Below are positions 23,090-34,623 of a DNA stretch of 64,000 nt, piece by piece. Position 1 is the stretch's first letter. Each line of letters begins with the position of its first letter. The stretch is from Gossypium raimondii (taxonomy: Eukaryota; Streptophyta; Magnoliopsida; Malvales; Malvaceae): positions 5,394,001 through 5,458,000 of the forward strand of contig NC_068567.1 in the NCBI RefSeq assembly GCF_025698545.1, in the 5' to 3' direction. The notes beneath the pieces are model-generated. The model saw only the letters and a program-made list of their open reading frames with translations, was not told the DNA's origin and did no database searches. Position numbers and translations under genes: made by a program.

Positions 23090-23949
23090 TATGCTTCTTA
23101 CTTTTAACTAAAAACATTTTGGCCTCTGATTCATGACTCCCTAGATAATCACACACAGAACAGAAGAAGTCATCATCAAATCCTTCTTCCTCCATCGACA
23201 TCACTTGTTCAAAGTCGTCTTTGTCTTGTCGTGATAAATTGTTTCAAAGCATTAGCAATTTCGCCAAGTTGCTCACCCACAAATTTAATTTGTTCATCAA
23301 CGATACTTTCTTGACCACTTTTTCTTTTACGTTTGGATGTGCTAGATGAAGATACATTTGTTCTTATCTCTTCACCTCTTCATTGTCATGATCTACGAGC
23401 ATTGAATCTTCATTACCATCATCCAAATCTATGTCAAGAAATGTTCGCAAAACTCCTGTTGCCATATCTTTGCCAACAACCACACCATTTCATCATAATG
23501 ATCAATGCTTTTATTCAAAATGGTTCATACTTCTTGTGTGCCTGTTGGATATTATACACAATTAGAATAACAAGTAAAAAACAATTGAAATATACTTAAT
23601 ATATATATACATATATTACCATCACTGTTGCATCGTATGTTGCTCTATCACATGTGATCATTTTCATGTTATCATCCCATCCAAAACCACTTTCACCTCG
23701 AATTTTGCATATAATCTGCCACTGGTTTTTTACTGTCCTCAAATGATTTTCCACGTGCTTCGTATCGTATTGGACTTGGAATCTAGAAGAAATGGCGTCG
23801 GCAACTCGATTAATAGAAACTGATTTGAAAGTATTAGAAGGCTTATTTCCTTTTCGAGCCTCCTCTGCTAGAATTTCAAGGAAAATATGTTCCATTGGTT
23901 TTGTCCACCTGAATTGCTTGGAGGTCCCTTCTTTGTTGCCCTTACTCAT
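23090..23949 (-). pseudogene. Myb/SANT-like DNA-binding protein of the Harbinger element
   Basis: Exon 1 from ATG at 23949 encodes a Myb_DNA-bind_3-type domain: FRWTKPMEHIFLEILAEE, a middle helix and HVENHLRTVKNQWQII with GFGWDDN, the usual Trp pattern. A GT splice donor lies after the TYDAT codons (about 23620). Sequence at 23540-23090 continues with NKSIDHYDEMV, an acidic stretch and SSTSKRKRKSGQESI, as in related plant proteins, but with frame problems. In PIF/Harbinger elements this protein partners the transposase and helps bind the element ends. Exon structure is approximate; treat as a decayed gene. Confidence 0.7.
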
Positions 23950-24190
23950 TCTACATTAAATAATTGTCATTGTCAATAATTTCAATATCCAACAAGCTTA
24001 AAACATAATAATCAATTCAATATCCAGCAATGTTAAAACATAATCAATATCTAACAAATTCAAGACATATATCAAAATCCAACAATCTAAAATTTGACAA
24101 TGTTATTATCCAACCAACATTTACAAAAAAAAAAAACAACATCAGTCTAAAACATACATAACATAGAAATAATAACCCTAAGCCCTAAAT

Positions 24191-25433
24191 CTACCTAATA
24201 TTTCTAGCCATATAATCAGTCCACATAGTTTCTGCAATCTCATCTCTCTTAGCAGACCATTCTCTTGCTTCTTGTCTTTCTTCTCGCTCCGTGAGAGTTT
24301 GTATTATCGAATCAAACTCAGACTCCTCGTATAATCCTTGATTAAGTAAATCACTAGGTTCAACTCCAATTATATGATTATGAATGATACAACAAGCCAA
24401 AACTATATCTACTTGAGTTTGAAAATTCCAAAATGGTTCAGCATCTAATACACGAAACCATTTCTTCAAAATCCCAAAAACACGTTCAACAGTGATCCGT
24501 AATGATGAATGTCGAAGATTAAAGAGTTCCTTTGCATTTTCAGGCCCTTCAGCACCAAACTCTTTTAAATGATATCGGACACCACGATATAGGGTAATAC
24601 ATCCAATTCGGATGCCATATCCAGCATCAGCAAGATAATATTTTCCTACAATTTTACAATACGTAATTAATACTGATAAACTATGAGCTTACTGGAACTA
24701 TTTGTGATAAATATTACCTTCTGGAATTCTTAATCCTCTTGGACGTGAAAGTGCATCACTTAAAATACGAGAATCATGTGCACTACCTTCCCAACCAGCT
24801 AGAACATAGGCAAATTTCAAATCAAATGTAATGGCGACCAATACATTTTGTGTCGTCCCCTTTACTGCCTCTGAAATCTTCCTTGCATGCTAAGTGGAGC
24901 AGATGCACGAATATGAGTTCCATCTAATGCTCCAATACAATCTTTAAAATAAGGATAAAACCTTAGATTGTTTCTAATTTCACTAGGAGTTGACTCATCG
25001 GGTAATCTAATAACTAGTCTATACAATTTCAAAATAGCTCTCAATACAACCCTAAAGTAATGGTGAACTATGTCGAATTGATCTATAATATCTAGATCCA
25101 ATCACTCGAAACCTTACATTATGACTAATTATATGTAAAAATATAACTACTTGCTCCCTAATATCGATGATTTAGACGATTGTAACAAATTATTCGTACT
25201 AAGAATATCACATAAATCAAAAAGACGATCGGTCTCATCCTTATTATATCAACGCAATGCTGGTCACCACTATATAAAATACTATTAATATAGTTTCTCT
25301 TTCATAATCTTGATTCACACGAGGCTAGAAGCAATTTCCTTCCTAGTTTCTAATTTTTAATCCAAAGAGCCCCAAAAGCTAAAACTGAAGCCACAACTCC
25401 GGCAATTGCCATTTGATGTTGATTACGATCCAT
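24191..25433 (-). pseudogene. PIF/Harbinger (ALP1/HARBI1-like) transposase, DDE_Tnp_4, broken
   Basis: Starts at ATG 25433 (MDRNQHQMAIAGVVASVLAF..), with a stop at 25352 and further stops and frameshifts up to about 25100. Then come LVIRLPDE, CIGALDGTHI (first catalytic Asp), GWEGSAHDSRIL, a 71-base intron with consensus ends (24647-24717), KYYLADAGYG (second Asp), HSSLRITVERVFGILKKWF (catalytic Glu) and CIIHNHI. All three DDE residues are visible, but the frame is broken near 24865 and upstream. The activity is that of a cut-and-paste transposase; this copy cannot make a full protein. Confidence 0.88.
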
Positions 25434-25740
25434 CTACACAAAATAATGTCACACAAATATATGATCACTACTACAAAAGATGCAAGATTTTCATAAGATC
25501 ACATAAGGTTACCATGACTAAAAAGCGCATACATACATATCAAGCTAATTATAATTGCCCAATAATCATTTTTTGAAAGTAGCACTTAAAATATATTGAT
25601 CATAGTTAATACAATACTTCAATTGGTGCAGGATTTTGTTATATATTATTAGGTTATCTTTCATGTATAATTAATTAATTAATCACGAAGTTGAATGGGA
25701 AATTTGAATGGAATTTGATTATTAGGTGCAATACTTTAAT

Positions 25741-25935
25741 GTTTATTGCAAAAACATTATTTCGTTTGATTATTTAAGTATTGTTGTTTATTGCAAAACA
25801 TTATTTGTGTTTGATTATATTGTTGTTTATTGCAAAAACATTATTATAAATTTGATTATTTAAGTATTGTTGATTATTGCAAAAACATTATTATAAATTT
25901 GATTATTTAAGTATTGTTGTTTATTGCAAAACTTG
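25741..25935. repeat. Short tandem repeat inside the Harbinger element
   Basis: GTTTATTGCAAAAACATTAT recurs about five times at 40-50-base spacing, interleaved with AAATTTGATTATTTAAGTATT. Non-coding. The flanks (25434-25740 and 25936-26960) are AT-rich with no gene I can support. Confidence 0.8.
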
Positions 25936-26967
25936 ATTCAAGTGTGTTTTCTTTTTTTTTGAAATTTTAAACAAAAAATTTGACAATGTTATAAATTTTT
26001 TTATTTCTATTTTTATAATTTTTAAATTATAACTCGATTACTTTTTATAATGTGCACTTATAATGTTTAAGTGCACTGCTACAATTGCTATAATCTCAAA
26101 ATAAATAATGAATATGTATCACACCTAAACTTCCAAATCCAGACAACATAATAATAACAACCTAAACCCAGACCTTTTTAATGCCAATTCCATATGCTAT
26201 AAATCATGCCAAAATTACCAAAATTCATGACATACGCACATATGTATTTGCCTACCATCAACCAAATATAACAGCTCATCACTGCCATTTCCCAAATAAT
26301 ACGTAAACAAATTATACCAAATGCATATTATACCAAATCATAAATCAAGCACACCACAAACATATAACAACCACAAATGCCATGCCATTGGCAGACCAGA
26401 ATCAAGAAAGAAGACATTCCAAAGATAAAACCTTGGACCAACCTCTTATGAAAATATCAACCAAGGCCACCAACAGGAGTAAGAATGCTGAAGTAGAGGC
26501 TAGGATGCAAGAATCTTGAGGTAGAGGCTAGGACAAGAAGAACTATACAAATTGGAGGTCAAGCATAGAAAGAAATTAGAACAGTTAGGAGCAATAAAAA
26601 TCAAACACAAATCAGTAATGGTTTAATTTAATGGATTGAAATTACAATATATCAATACTTGTATTATATGGTGTGAATCATGCTTCAAACAGAAGAGACT
26701 GTGAATGAACCGAACCAAATAAATATAACTGAACCAAACACTACGGTCTGAATCAGTTTTCTGTGTTTTTTCTTTTGGTTTTTGCTTAGCCTGACATACA
26801 AGCAAGAAATAATACCTTTGAAACTAACAAAAGACAAGGTAAATTTTTGATGAGTTTCCTAAGCATAATGTTCACTGATTACATTCAACATGACTTTTAA
26901 GGGAGATAATTTTTGTAATCATAGTCCGGTTTTAAATTGAAATAACGAGGGGAAAGGAAAAAGAAAA

Positions 26968-27579
26968 GCCAGTAACATAATGTTAGATTCAGAGTTCAAT
27001 ACTCGATTGGGGGATTTTGAACTAGCTCGAATCAACGACCAAACACACCATTCAACCAAGGAGATTACCGGAACCCTAGGCTATACGGCACCAGAAAGTT
27101 TCCATACGGGTAAGGCAACCGTTGAAACCAGAATCTATGCATTCGGAGTACTAATACTTGAAGTGATCTGTGGGAGAAAACCAGGGCATCAAAATGAGCA
27201 AAACAACTACAACATCAGCATTGTAGAGCGGCTGTGGGAACATCATAGGATGGGATGGATTTCTGATGTAATAGATGGTCGATTAAACAAGAATTTCTAT
27301 GAGGATGAAGCACGGTGCACACTTATTTGGGGTTGGGCTGACTTACGAGAGACCCTCAATGACAAGTGCTTTGCAGGTTCTTACAAGGGAAGTGGATGCA
27401 CAGATGTGCCTCGTGAGAAGCCCGCTTTATGTGGCCAGCCACGGCTTCTCCACTCGTTAGAGAAGATATCGACAACTCCATCAGCGGATAACAACTTGCA
27501 ACAACAATGGAACTCAGTGGCAGATGATAATTATCATGTTCATAGCATTTTTTTCTTCACGGTGGTGTCTTTACGGTGA
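26968..27579 (+). pseudogene. L-type lectin receptor kinase fragment (C-terminal kinase lobe)
   Basis: Translation from 26968 gives ASNIMLDSEFNTRLGDFELA, a TGTLGYTAPE activation segment, TGKATVETRIYAFGVLILEV and CGRKPG, typical of lectin-type receptor-like kinases. It begins abruptly in subdomain VIb; the extracellular, transmembrane and ATP-binding parts are absent. DFG has become DFE and the conserved Asp of subdomain IX (normally ESDVYAFG) is lost, so it cannot be a working kinase. After about 27330 the family match continues in another frame (RPSMTSALQVL..). It lies inside the Harbinger element on the strand opposite the transposase, so it may have been captured by it, or have been present in nested DNA. 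Confidence 0.8.
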
Positions 27580-28975
27580 ATAATAATAGGACGATGAGTT
27601 TTTTGAAATTAACTAGTACATAAATTTCATGTAAAATAGAATACTAATTCTTTTAGAAACTTTAGATCTGATGGGCGTTGGGGATGCCTAATTTATCTTG
27701 GATTTATGGAAGGAAAAGAATAGGAGGTATATAATTTGATTTCTTTTTAAATAGAATCTTCCATCATTCATAAAGGAATAGGAATGAGGAGAATAAAAAA
27801 TGGGGGAAGTAGTGGAGGAGAGGATCCGCTCCCATTCCTTTCAAAGTGTTCAACAAATTACATAAAATGGTAGCATTGGATTGGAGTGCGTATCCACTGC
27901 CTATTTAGATTCCAAGCAGCAGGTGAAGGAAATGCCCTAAACTCTCAATATGTTTAACAGAATTTGGATGAAGAATCAGGGGACACTACGCATGTTTAGT
28001 TTTTTCTTTTTTTATATTCCATTCTTATTGCAGCAATTGGTACTTGGAATTTCCATCCAAATTAAAAACAGATTATCATCATCAAAATTAAAAAGGAAAG
28101 AAGCTAAAGTCACCATAATATACCTTCCAAACAAGCTAATCGTGCAGACTAGTATATACTGTCAAGAAAAACACATTCCAAAGACAAAATCGATGAGACT
28201 TCTCAACACTCGAATTGAAAGAACTACCTAATATACAGTTTTTCCATACAACAATGCAAATCAATATACGGTTCAGGTAGGTTCAGCAAGCTTGTGAATA
28301 GCAAGAAATGAAATCAACACCTTGCATTACCCAATTTTCGTGCAAAAAAACCTAAAACCCTTTGTATTGTGCATCATACCAGGATAAAAGAAAATCAAAT
28401 TGCAACTTCAACATCAAACAAATGGAGTGAAAGTGAAAAAAAATTTATAGAAATATCGGGACAGAAAATACAAACCCAGCAAGTCTTTTTTGACCAAATT
28501 GAAAACCATAAAAAATCAAATCTATAATAAAGGTTACCTGAAATTTCCCACAGATCTGACGGAAATTGGAGTGGAGATAGCAAATGGTGGTCAGAAACTG
28601 AGCACGTTTGGAACGGTAATCTGGAAGGATATGGAGAAGAGGGAACCGAGGAAATGAAAGAAAACTGCTATAATTGAAGAGGGAACCGAGGAAATGAAGG
28701 AATGAAGGACTTCTTGGGGGGTTAGTGGAAAATTGATAAACAGAATCAGTGTTTTGTACCGGATATGAAGGGAGGAACGAAAGAGGGGATAGAGAAGAGT
28801 TTCCGGAAAATGTCTTACGGAAATTAGAAGCGTAAGACAATTTCCCTAATTTGTAAGCCAATTTCCCGTGCTTTGGATTTCATTTTCCATTTGGAAAATG
28901 TTTTCCACCAATCAAACACCGGAAAAGGCGGAAATGATTTTCCGGAAAACCAATTCCCCCAATCAAACAGAGCCT
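27580..28975. other. Right part of the Harbinger element, no gene seen
   Basis: Mixed AT-rich DNA. A 30-base stretch containing GAGGGAACCGAGGAAATGAA occurs twice (about 28639 and 28679). The last 170 bases carry the inverted subterminal TTTTCCGGAAAA and CCAATCAAACA motifs. Confidence 0.6.
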
Positions 28976-29367
28976 AAAAAAAATACTTTGAATTTATAAG
29001 CACTTAAAACGGCGCCGTTTTGCGCCATAACCCCAGGCGTTAAAACGACGTCGTTTTGCCCCCAGATCTGTGCGTCGACCCGATCTGACCCGGAGGGTCC
29101 GCGTGTTTTCGCTGGATGGAATATTCGCGCGCGAGGTCCCTCCTCCTTCGCGTTCTGGTGCAATCTAGTCCTGTTTTGTTTTTTTAATTCGGTCGCATAA
29201 TTTCTCATACGTTTCATTTCAGCCCGTGTCAAAACGCTGCATGTAGGGCTTGGGATATTTTCCAAATCGATCCCCTGGGCTTCGCGCGCGTTATAAATCA
29301 CTCTTTTGTATTTTCCATGTTTAAATTCACCCAGTAATTTTGTTTTTACTTCGATTTAGTCCTTTAG

Positions 29368-29370
<3 letters not shown>

Positions 29371-29412
<42 letters not shown>

Positions 29413-29433
29413 CATTATTTTAATGTGATTATC

Positions 29434-29464
<31 letters not shown>

Positions 29465-29470
29465 ATTATT
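29371..29470. repeat. (ATT)n microsatellite in the solo LTR
   Basis: Long uninterrupted ATT runs followed by 500 bases of TATATAC-type sequence (to about 30000). Element 2 has the mirror arrangement at 50880-51465. Short frames here are low-complexity artefacts. Confidence 0.9.
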
Positions 29471-30240
29471 ATTACCATTATTATTATAATTGCTCTTATA
29501 TATATTATATATATATACATATTTTTATATATACTTACGTACATTCTTTTTATTTATTATAAATATATATATATTTTTTATTTTTCATATTTTATATACA
29601 TATGTATACGTATAAATATCCATGTTTTAATTCATATACATATATATTTACATATACATACTTATATATTTTATGTATATATTATAATTTGTTTACATAT
29701 CCATATATATCTATATATATTTTATATTTCATGATAGTTATATACATATATATGTACATGTTTACTTATATATATCTTTTATATAATAATTTTAGAATAC
29801 GTATATATTTTTCATGTTTTATAAATTTATGTACATACACACGTTTTTTATAACACACACTTATATTGTATATATTTTTGTATTTTATAATCTATACATA
29901 TACATGTAAATACTTATATTTTTATATCTTATAATTTATAAATATTTTCATATTTTCGTAATTTTATGTATATACATATATATTTCCCTTAGATGTACAG
30001 ACACATGTCCACATTTTATAATTTTCATCTATTCTCCTTCATTGTTTTTTATGTGCATTTATGTATTTATTTATATGTCCATTTTATGTTTTAGTCTATT
30101 TATTTATTTGTTATGGTATATACATGATTTTTTCTTTATTATTCGTTTTTGCTCATATTATTTTTGTTCACATTATCATATTTATTATTTCATTATGCAT
30201 ATTAATACTATACTTCAAAAAAGAAAATTTTTTAAAATAA

Positions 30241-30785
30241 GGCAATGTTTTGCGTTTGGAAATTCGAGAAAACATGTCCTAAGGTGCTGGGTGCCGATTT
30301 TTCTCGTTCAACCAAATGGCTTAATATCCTTTTAAAAATTTCAAAATAAGGCAATGTTTTGCGTTTGGAAATTCGAGAAAACATGCCCTAAGGTGCTGGG
30401 TGTCGTTTTTTCTCGTTCAACCAAATGGCTTAATATTCTTTTAAAAATTTTAAAATAAGGCAATGTTTTGCGTTTGGAAAATTCGAGAAAACATGCCCTA
30501 AGGTGCTGGGTGTCAATTTTTCTCATTCAACCAAATGGCTTAATATCTTTTTAAAAATTTTAAAATAAGGCAATGTTTTGCGTTTGGAAATTCGAGAAAA
30601 CGTGCCCTAAGGTGCTGGGTGTCGATTTTTCTCGTTCAACCAAATGGCTTAATATCCTGTTAAAAATTTCAAAATAAGGCAATGTTTTGCGTTTGGAAAT
30701 TCGAAGAACGTGCCCTAATGTGCTGGGTTTCGATTTCTCGTCTAACCAAATTGCCAAATATCCTCTTGAATTTTAATCCATACCA
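30241..30785 (+). repeat. Five tandem 109-bp repeats in the solo LTR
   Basis: GGCAATGTTTTGCGTTTGG begins at 30241, 30350, 30459, 30569 and 30678. Each unit carries CCCTAAGGTGCTGGGTGT; the fifth is diverged. Element 2 has four reverse-complement units (about 50240-50690), and element 1 LTRs have the related CCCTAACGTATTGGGTGT at a similar period. Confidence 0.93.
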
Positions 30786-31201
30786 TTCGAGTTTTTTTTA
30801 AGGATCATATTTTAAATTTCTTTAAAGTTTTCAGTTTTTCGACACAAGACATTAAGTAATTTTGGGCGTATCGGGGGTGCTATTCCTTCCTCGTACATAA
30901 CCGACTCCCGAACCCATTTTTCTGAATTTTGTGGCCCAAAATCGTTGTTTTAATAAAATTAAATCGTTTATTAAAAACAACCACTTTTCAAGGTGATCCA
31001 ATCACACCTTATAAAAAAAAAGGATTGGTGGTGACTCCCGTTTTTATTCATTTTTTAAAACCCAAGTCGACCTCGTTTTCATCCAAAAATTGGTGTCAAC
31101 AAATTTTTTTAAAAAATTATTAATAAAATTTTAAAAAGAGCTAAAACAATTTACTTAATGTTACCATAAACATATTGAAGAGGATTAAAACAAGAAAAAT
31201 T

Positions 31202-31283
31202 CGTGAGCGGCAGGATTCGAACCTGCGCGGGCAGAGCCCACATGATTTCTAGTCATGCCCGATAACCACTCCGGCACGCCCAC
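31202..31283 (-). tRNA. tRNA-Ser(AGA), copy 2
   Basis: The 82 bases are identical to copy 3 as far as I can read, with intact B box GGTTCGAATCC and anticodon AGA in loop CTAGAAA. On the - strand a T5 run follows within a few bases, a good Pol III terminator. It lies in unit B about 100 bases beyond the solo LTR. Confidence 0.95.
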
Positions 31284-32519
31284 TTCTTTTATATGTATTT
31301 AATACCTCAGTAAAAGTCTTTCAGATATTTACTATATGGTGTATCAGTAATGGGGTTTTATAATTTGTTTTTGTTTTTGTGCTATATTATTTATTAAATA
31401 CTACATCCAGTTTTTAAAATTTTACTTATAAAATTAAAACAATTTCATCCGTCTGCCCAATAAAAAATATATTAATATTTACAAGTTTCTCGAGTTTGAT
31501 ATTAAAATAGTTAAACGTCTCATTTCTAACGTATTAAATTAGTCTATTTATAATTAAATGTATTAATATTGGTCCATGTACTATTAAAAATTAAATAAGG
31601 TTAAATTGTGATAGAGTTAATATTTACTATTTGAAAAATGACATGAAAATTTTTATTTTTAGTTACAGTTTAACTTTAAATAAAAGATTTTATTTGTAAA
31701 ACCATAAAATTTATAAAGCTATTAACTCTGTTAGACAATAAAAGTTAACTCTACTAAAATTTGACTTTATATGATTCTTTTAATAGTGCATTGTAAAAGG
31801 TTTAAATTGATAAGATTCCTATAATAGAGGACCTTCCAACTATATTCACCTATTAAAATACTATAACTCAAATCTGTACCAATACATAAAAGTTGTCCAC
31901 AATATTAATATAATTTATTTTCAGCTAAGCAAAGAAAAACATTATTATTTATATAGTATAATATTAAAATATATTTTAAGTTTCTATACTTTTCAGATAT
32001 TTGAAATTTAGTCTCTTAATTTTTATTGTAAAAAGTTAATTTCTCTACTTTTCAGATTTAAAAGCACAAGTCTAATTATTAATGCTAATAATATTTTTTT
32101 CTAAATTATGGTTTAGTATAGTGCCATTCTTTTTGTTACATAGTTACATAGTGATCTTTAAATTTTAAAATATTGTAGTATCAAATTTAACAAAATTGAT
32201 AATTGGACATGAATTTTGAAATCTGAAAAATAAAATAATTAAATTTCTAAATATCAAAATAGAATTAAATTTTAAATATACGTAAAATATATCAACTTAA
32301 AGTATATTTCAATTGCGGTATTATATTTATTTGCTATTTAGGCTTAATAATTAAATAATCATATATATCATACATTTATATAATCTATATACCTATATAT
32401 AAAAGAAAGGTCATATAGGATACCCTACAAGCTTTTTTTAAAAATTTATAAAAGGAAAGTTAAATTTCAAATTTAACAATTTTATTATGTTTTTTAAATT
32501 TAATTCATATGATTTAAAT
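31284..32519. other. Unit B spacer between tRNA copy 2 and the LINE, no gene seen
   Basis: AT-rich, near-identical to 6227-7358, with one extra block at about 31718-31790 that unit A lacks. It ends with TTCATATGATTTAAAT (32504-32519), the left target-site copy of the LINE. Confidence 0.75.
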
Positions 32520-32655
32520 TTTTTTACTTTGTCTGTTGACAAGCTTTTTTCTCTGTCTTTTGACACGCATTTCCTTCTGGACTAGTTCCTGTTTTTCGTT
32601 TTCTTAATTTCCTGTTTTGGGTAACCTGCTTGTCTGTTTCCGTAGGAAGAAAATA

Positions 32656-33478
32656 GAGTATTCTATTGTAGGTCTTTCACTGGATGATGAAGAGGAAGAA
32701 ATCATTCAATTGGAGGTGGAAAAGACTAGTCAAGAGATTTCGTATGTGAACTGTTTAGTGGGAGTATTTCTTATTTCTAGAGTTGTGCATTTTTAAGCGA
32801 TGCGATCGACATTGGCAAGTGTTTGGCATCCAATAGGGGGCGTTTCAATCTCAGATCTAGGAAGGGAGATATATTTATTTCGTTTTTATTATGAAGTGGA
32901 TGTGGAAAGAGTTATGAAGAATGGGCCATGGAATTTTAATTCCCATCTACTAATTCTACATCGACTGAAGATGGGAGATGATTCTTAACTGTTCAATTAC
33001 ATTGGGTTGATTTTTGGCTACTAATACATGATCTCCCTCTTGGTTTTATGGCCGATATTGTTGCTCATCAGTTGGGAAATTTTATTGGAGAATTTATTGA
33101 GTATGACACAACTGCAACTCAACTGAGATATAAGCGCATCATGAGAATTAGGGTGAGGGTGGATGTTAGAAAACCTCTAAAGAGAAAGAAGATGATTGCG
33201 TTGAAAAATGGTGAGTCAGTTTATGTTCATTTTGAGTACGAAAAATTGACTCTATTTTACTTTCTATGTGGCAAATAAGGACATGGTGAAAGTTTTTGCC
33301 CGATTAGAGCTATTTAGCCACAGTTAGAATATGTTTTTAATTGGGATATTTCTCTGCATGCTCAACCAAGGAAGAATATGTCATGGTGAAAGATGATGGA
33401 GGGAAACCTACTATTTTTGACGACATGATGTCAACGGGGGAAAAAAAGAATGTGGGGATTCTGAAATCAAATCCAGTG
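32656..33478 (+). pseudogene. LINE ORF1 (DUF4283/zinc knuckle), copy B, broken
   Basis: Aligns with 7538-8380. The start codon is changed (AAATAG for AAATGG), CAA became TAA at 32794-32796, one T is missing near 32985, and the zinc-knuckle Leu codon TTA became TAA at about 33277. A deletion near 33380 removes about 20 bases. Open pieces remain at 32800-32988 and 33048-33278. Confidence 0.88.
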
Positions 33479-33861
33479 GACAAAGGCTAGAATTGGGGTT
33501 CTATCCCAAAAGATTCTATTTCTGTAAAAGATAAAGGAAAGTCTACTTTTGCTCTTGGCCCATTAAAACTTGGGGAAATGGACTAACATCATGATGATTT
33601 TGACGAGGACATGGTAGCCCACGAGAAAGCAAGTAGTCCAATAACGCATAGTGATGGACTAAAAAGACCTCGCATACAATTTAATGTTTCACGAGTTTCT
33701 GGAAATGATGATTTGAATGAAAATTTTGCTACTTTTTTGTAGGTACGAAATACTAATAGATCGGCAGGCCTTGCTAAGCAGGCCAGCCAAAAGCAATGAA
33801 ATTTTTAATTTGGAACATTTAAGGTTTAGGGAGGCCTCAAACTGTTAATCGTCTCCGGCAT

Positions 33862-34623
33862 ATGCTGAGAGATATAAATCCCACGGTAGTGTTTTTAATT
33901 GAAACGAAGCTTCAGAGCTATAATATGGAAAAGGTTAGGCATAAATGTGGTTTTCCTAATGGAATAGATGTTGATTCGGATGGCAGAAGTGGTAGTTTAT
34001 CTTTAGGTTGGAATAGTGATTCTAAGATTACTCTTCGATCTTTTTCACGAAGACACACTGATGTCATAATTGATGAGGACTTGGAGGGGAAAACTTGGAG
34101 ATGTACGATGTTCTACGAAGCGCCAGAGGAGACTATGCATGAAGCATCTTGGAACTTGTTACGAACATTGAATGACTCCCTATATATTTCTTGGATTGTT
34201 ATAGGGGATTTCAATGAAATTGCATTTTCAACTGAAAAGAAAGACGGGCTTCTAAGGAGGGAAAGACAAATGTGTAGATTTCAGGATGTTATGGAAGATT
34301 GTTCTCTCACTAATCTTGGTTATAGTTGGCAGTGGTTCACTTGGGAAAAAGATCGTATAAGAAATAAAAATATTCAGGAACGTTTAGATAGAGGTATTAC
34401 AAATTCTACTTTCTGGGATTTATTTCTGAATTTTAATTTATCTCATTTGTCACATGCGTTTTCAGATCATTGTCCTTTATTGCTTAATTCAATTTTCGGA
34501 AATCAACATCCAAAGCAGGGGTATTTTAGATTTGAAACAACTTGGCTTTTGGAGGAAACGTATGAAATGGAGGTTAGTAGGATTTGGGTTGATAGTTTGG
34601 GTGATGTTCCAAGTAAGAATTGA
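33862..34623 (+). CDS. LINE AP-like endonuclease domain (open segment, 253 aa)
   Basis: Open frame with the exonuclease-endonuclease-phosphatase signature in order: ETKL (about residue 13), VIGDFNE (about 117), ERLDRG (about 169) and SDHCPL (about 196). This domain nicks target DNA to prime reverse transcription. In a complete element it is the N-terminal part of one ORF2 protein; here the frame ends in TGA at 34621, so it is a piece of a broken ORF2. All visible catalytic motifs are intact. Confidence 0.82.
   Translation: MLRDINPTVVFLIETKLQSYNMEKVRHKCGFPNGIDVDSDGRSGSLSLGWNSDSKITLRSFSRRHTDVIIDEDLEGKTWRCTMFYEAPEETMHEASWNLLRTLNDSLYISWIVIGDFNEIAFSTEKKDGLLRRERQMCRFQDVMEDCSLTNLGYSWQWFTWEKDRIRNKNIQERLDRGITNSTFWDLFLNFNLSHLSHAFSDHCPLLLNSIFGNQHPKQGYFRFETTWLLEETYEMEVSRIWVDSLGDVPSKN

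Larger units (their letters stand above)
22580..28975 (-). mobile_element. PIF/Harbinger-type DNA transposon with captured gene fragment
   Basis: The two ends carry the same subterminal motifs in opposite orientation: TGTTTGATTGG next to TTTTCC/GGAAAAT blocks at 22593-22760 and, inverted, at 28800-28970. Inside, on the - strand, are a Harbinger transposase pseudogene (24191-25433) and a Myb/SANT-like ORF (23090-23949). On the + strand lies a fragment of a receptor kinase. Exact ends and target duplication (expected 3 bases) are not clear; 22580 and 28975 are the points where solo-LTR sequence stops and resumes. Confidence 0.8.
21846..31101 (+). mobile_element. Solo LTR, split by a PIF/Harbinger insertion
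   Basis: Starts TGTACAGCCCAATTTGCCTG and ends ATTGGTGTCAACA. Without the inserted transposon it is about 2.87 kb, close to the 2856-bp LTR of element 2, with which it shares order and motifs: TATA box in GGCTATATAAGCC at 22167, ACGGCGCCGTTTT, an (ATT)n/AT-rich stretch, the 109-base repeats and the GGTGATCCAATCACACC end. No interior or second LTR flanks it, so it is a solo LTR left by recombination. It sits in unit B at the ATTTT-run that is intact in unit A (6040-6060). The target duplication is not clean (GATTTT left, AATTTT right). Confidence 0.82.

Noticed and set aside
24191-25433. A working host ALP1/HARBI1-type gene
   Set aside because: Multiple stops and frameshifts, and it lies between transposon ends inside a solo LTR.
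29356-30335. Several frames of 60-110 codons rich in Ile, Tyr and Phe
   Set aside because: They are translations of AT microsatellite DNA in the solo LTR, with no family motif.
30241-30785. Regularly spaced repeats as a possible CRISPR-like array
   Set aside because: The whole 109-bp unit repeats with no unique spacers, it lies in an LTR, and the genome is a plant.
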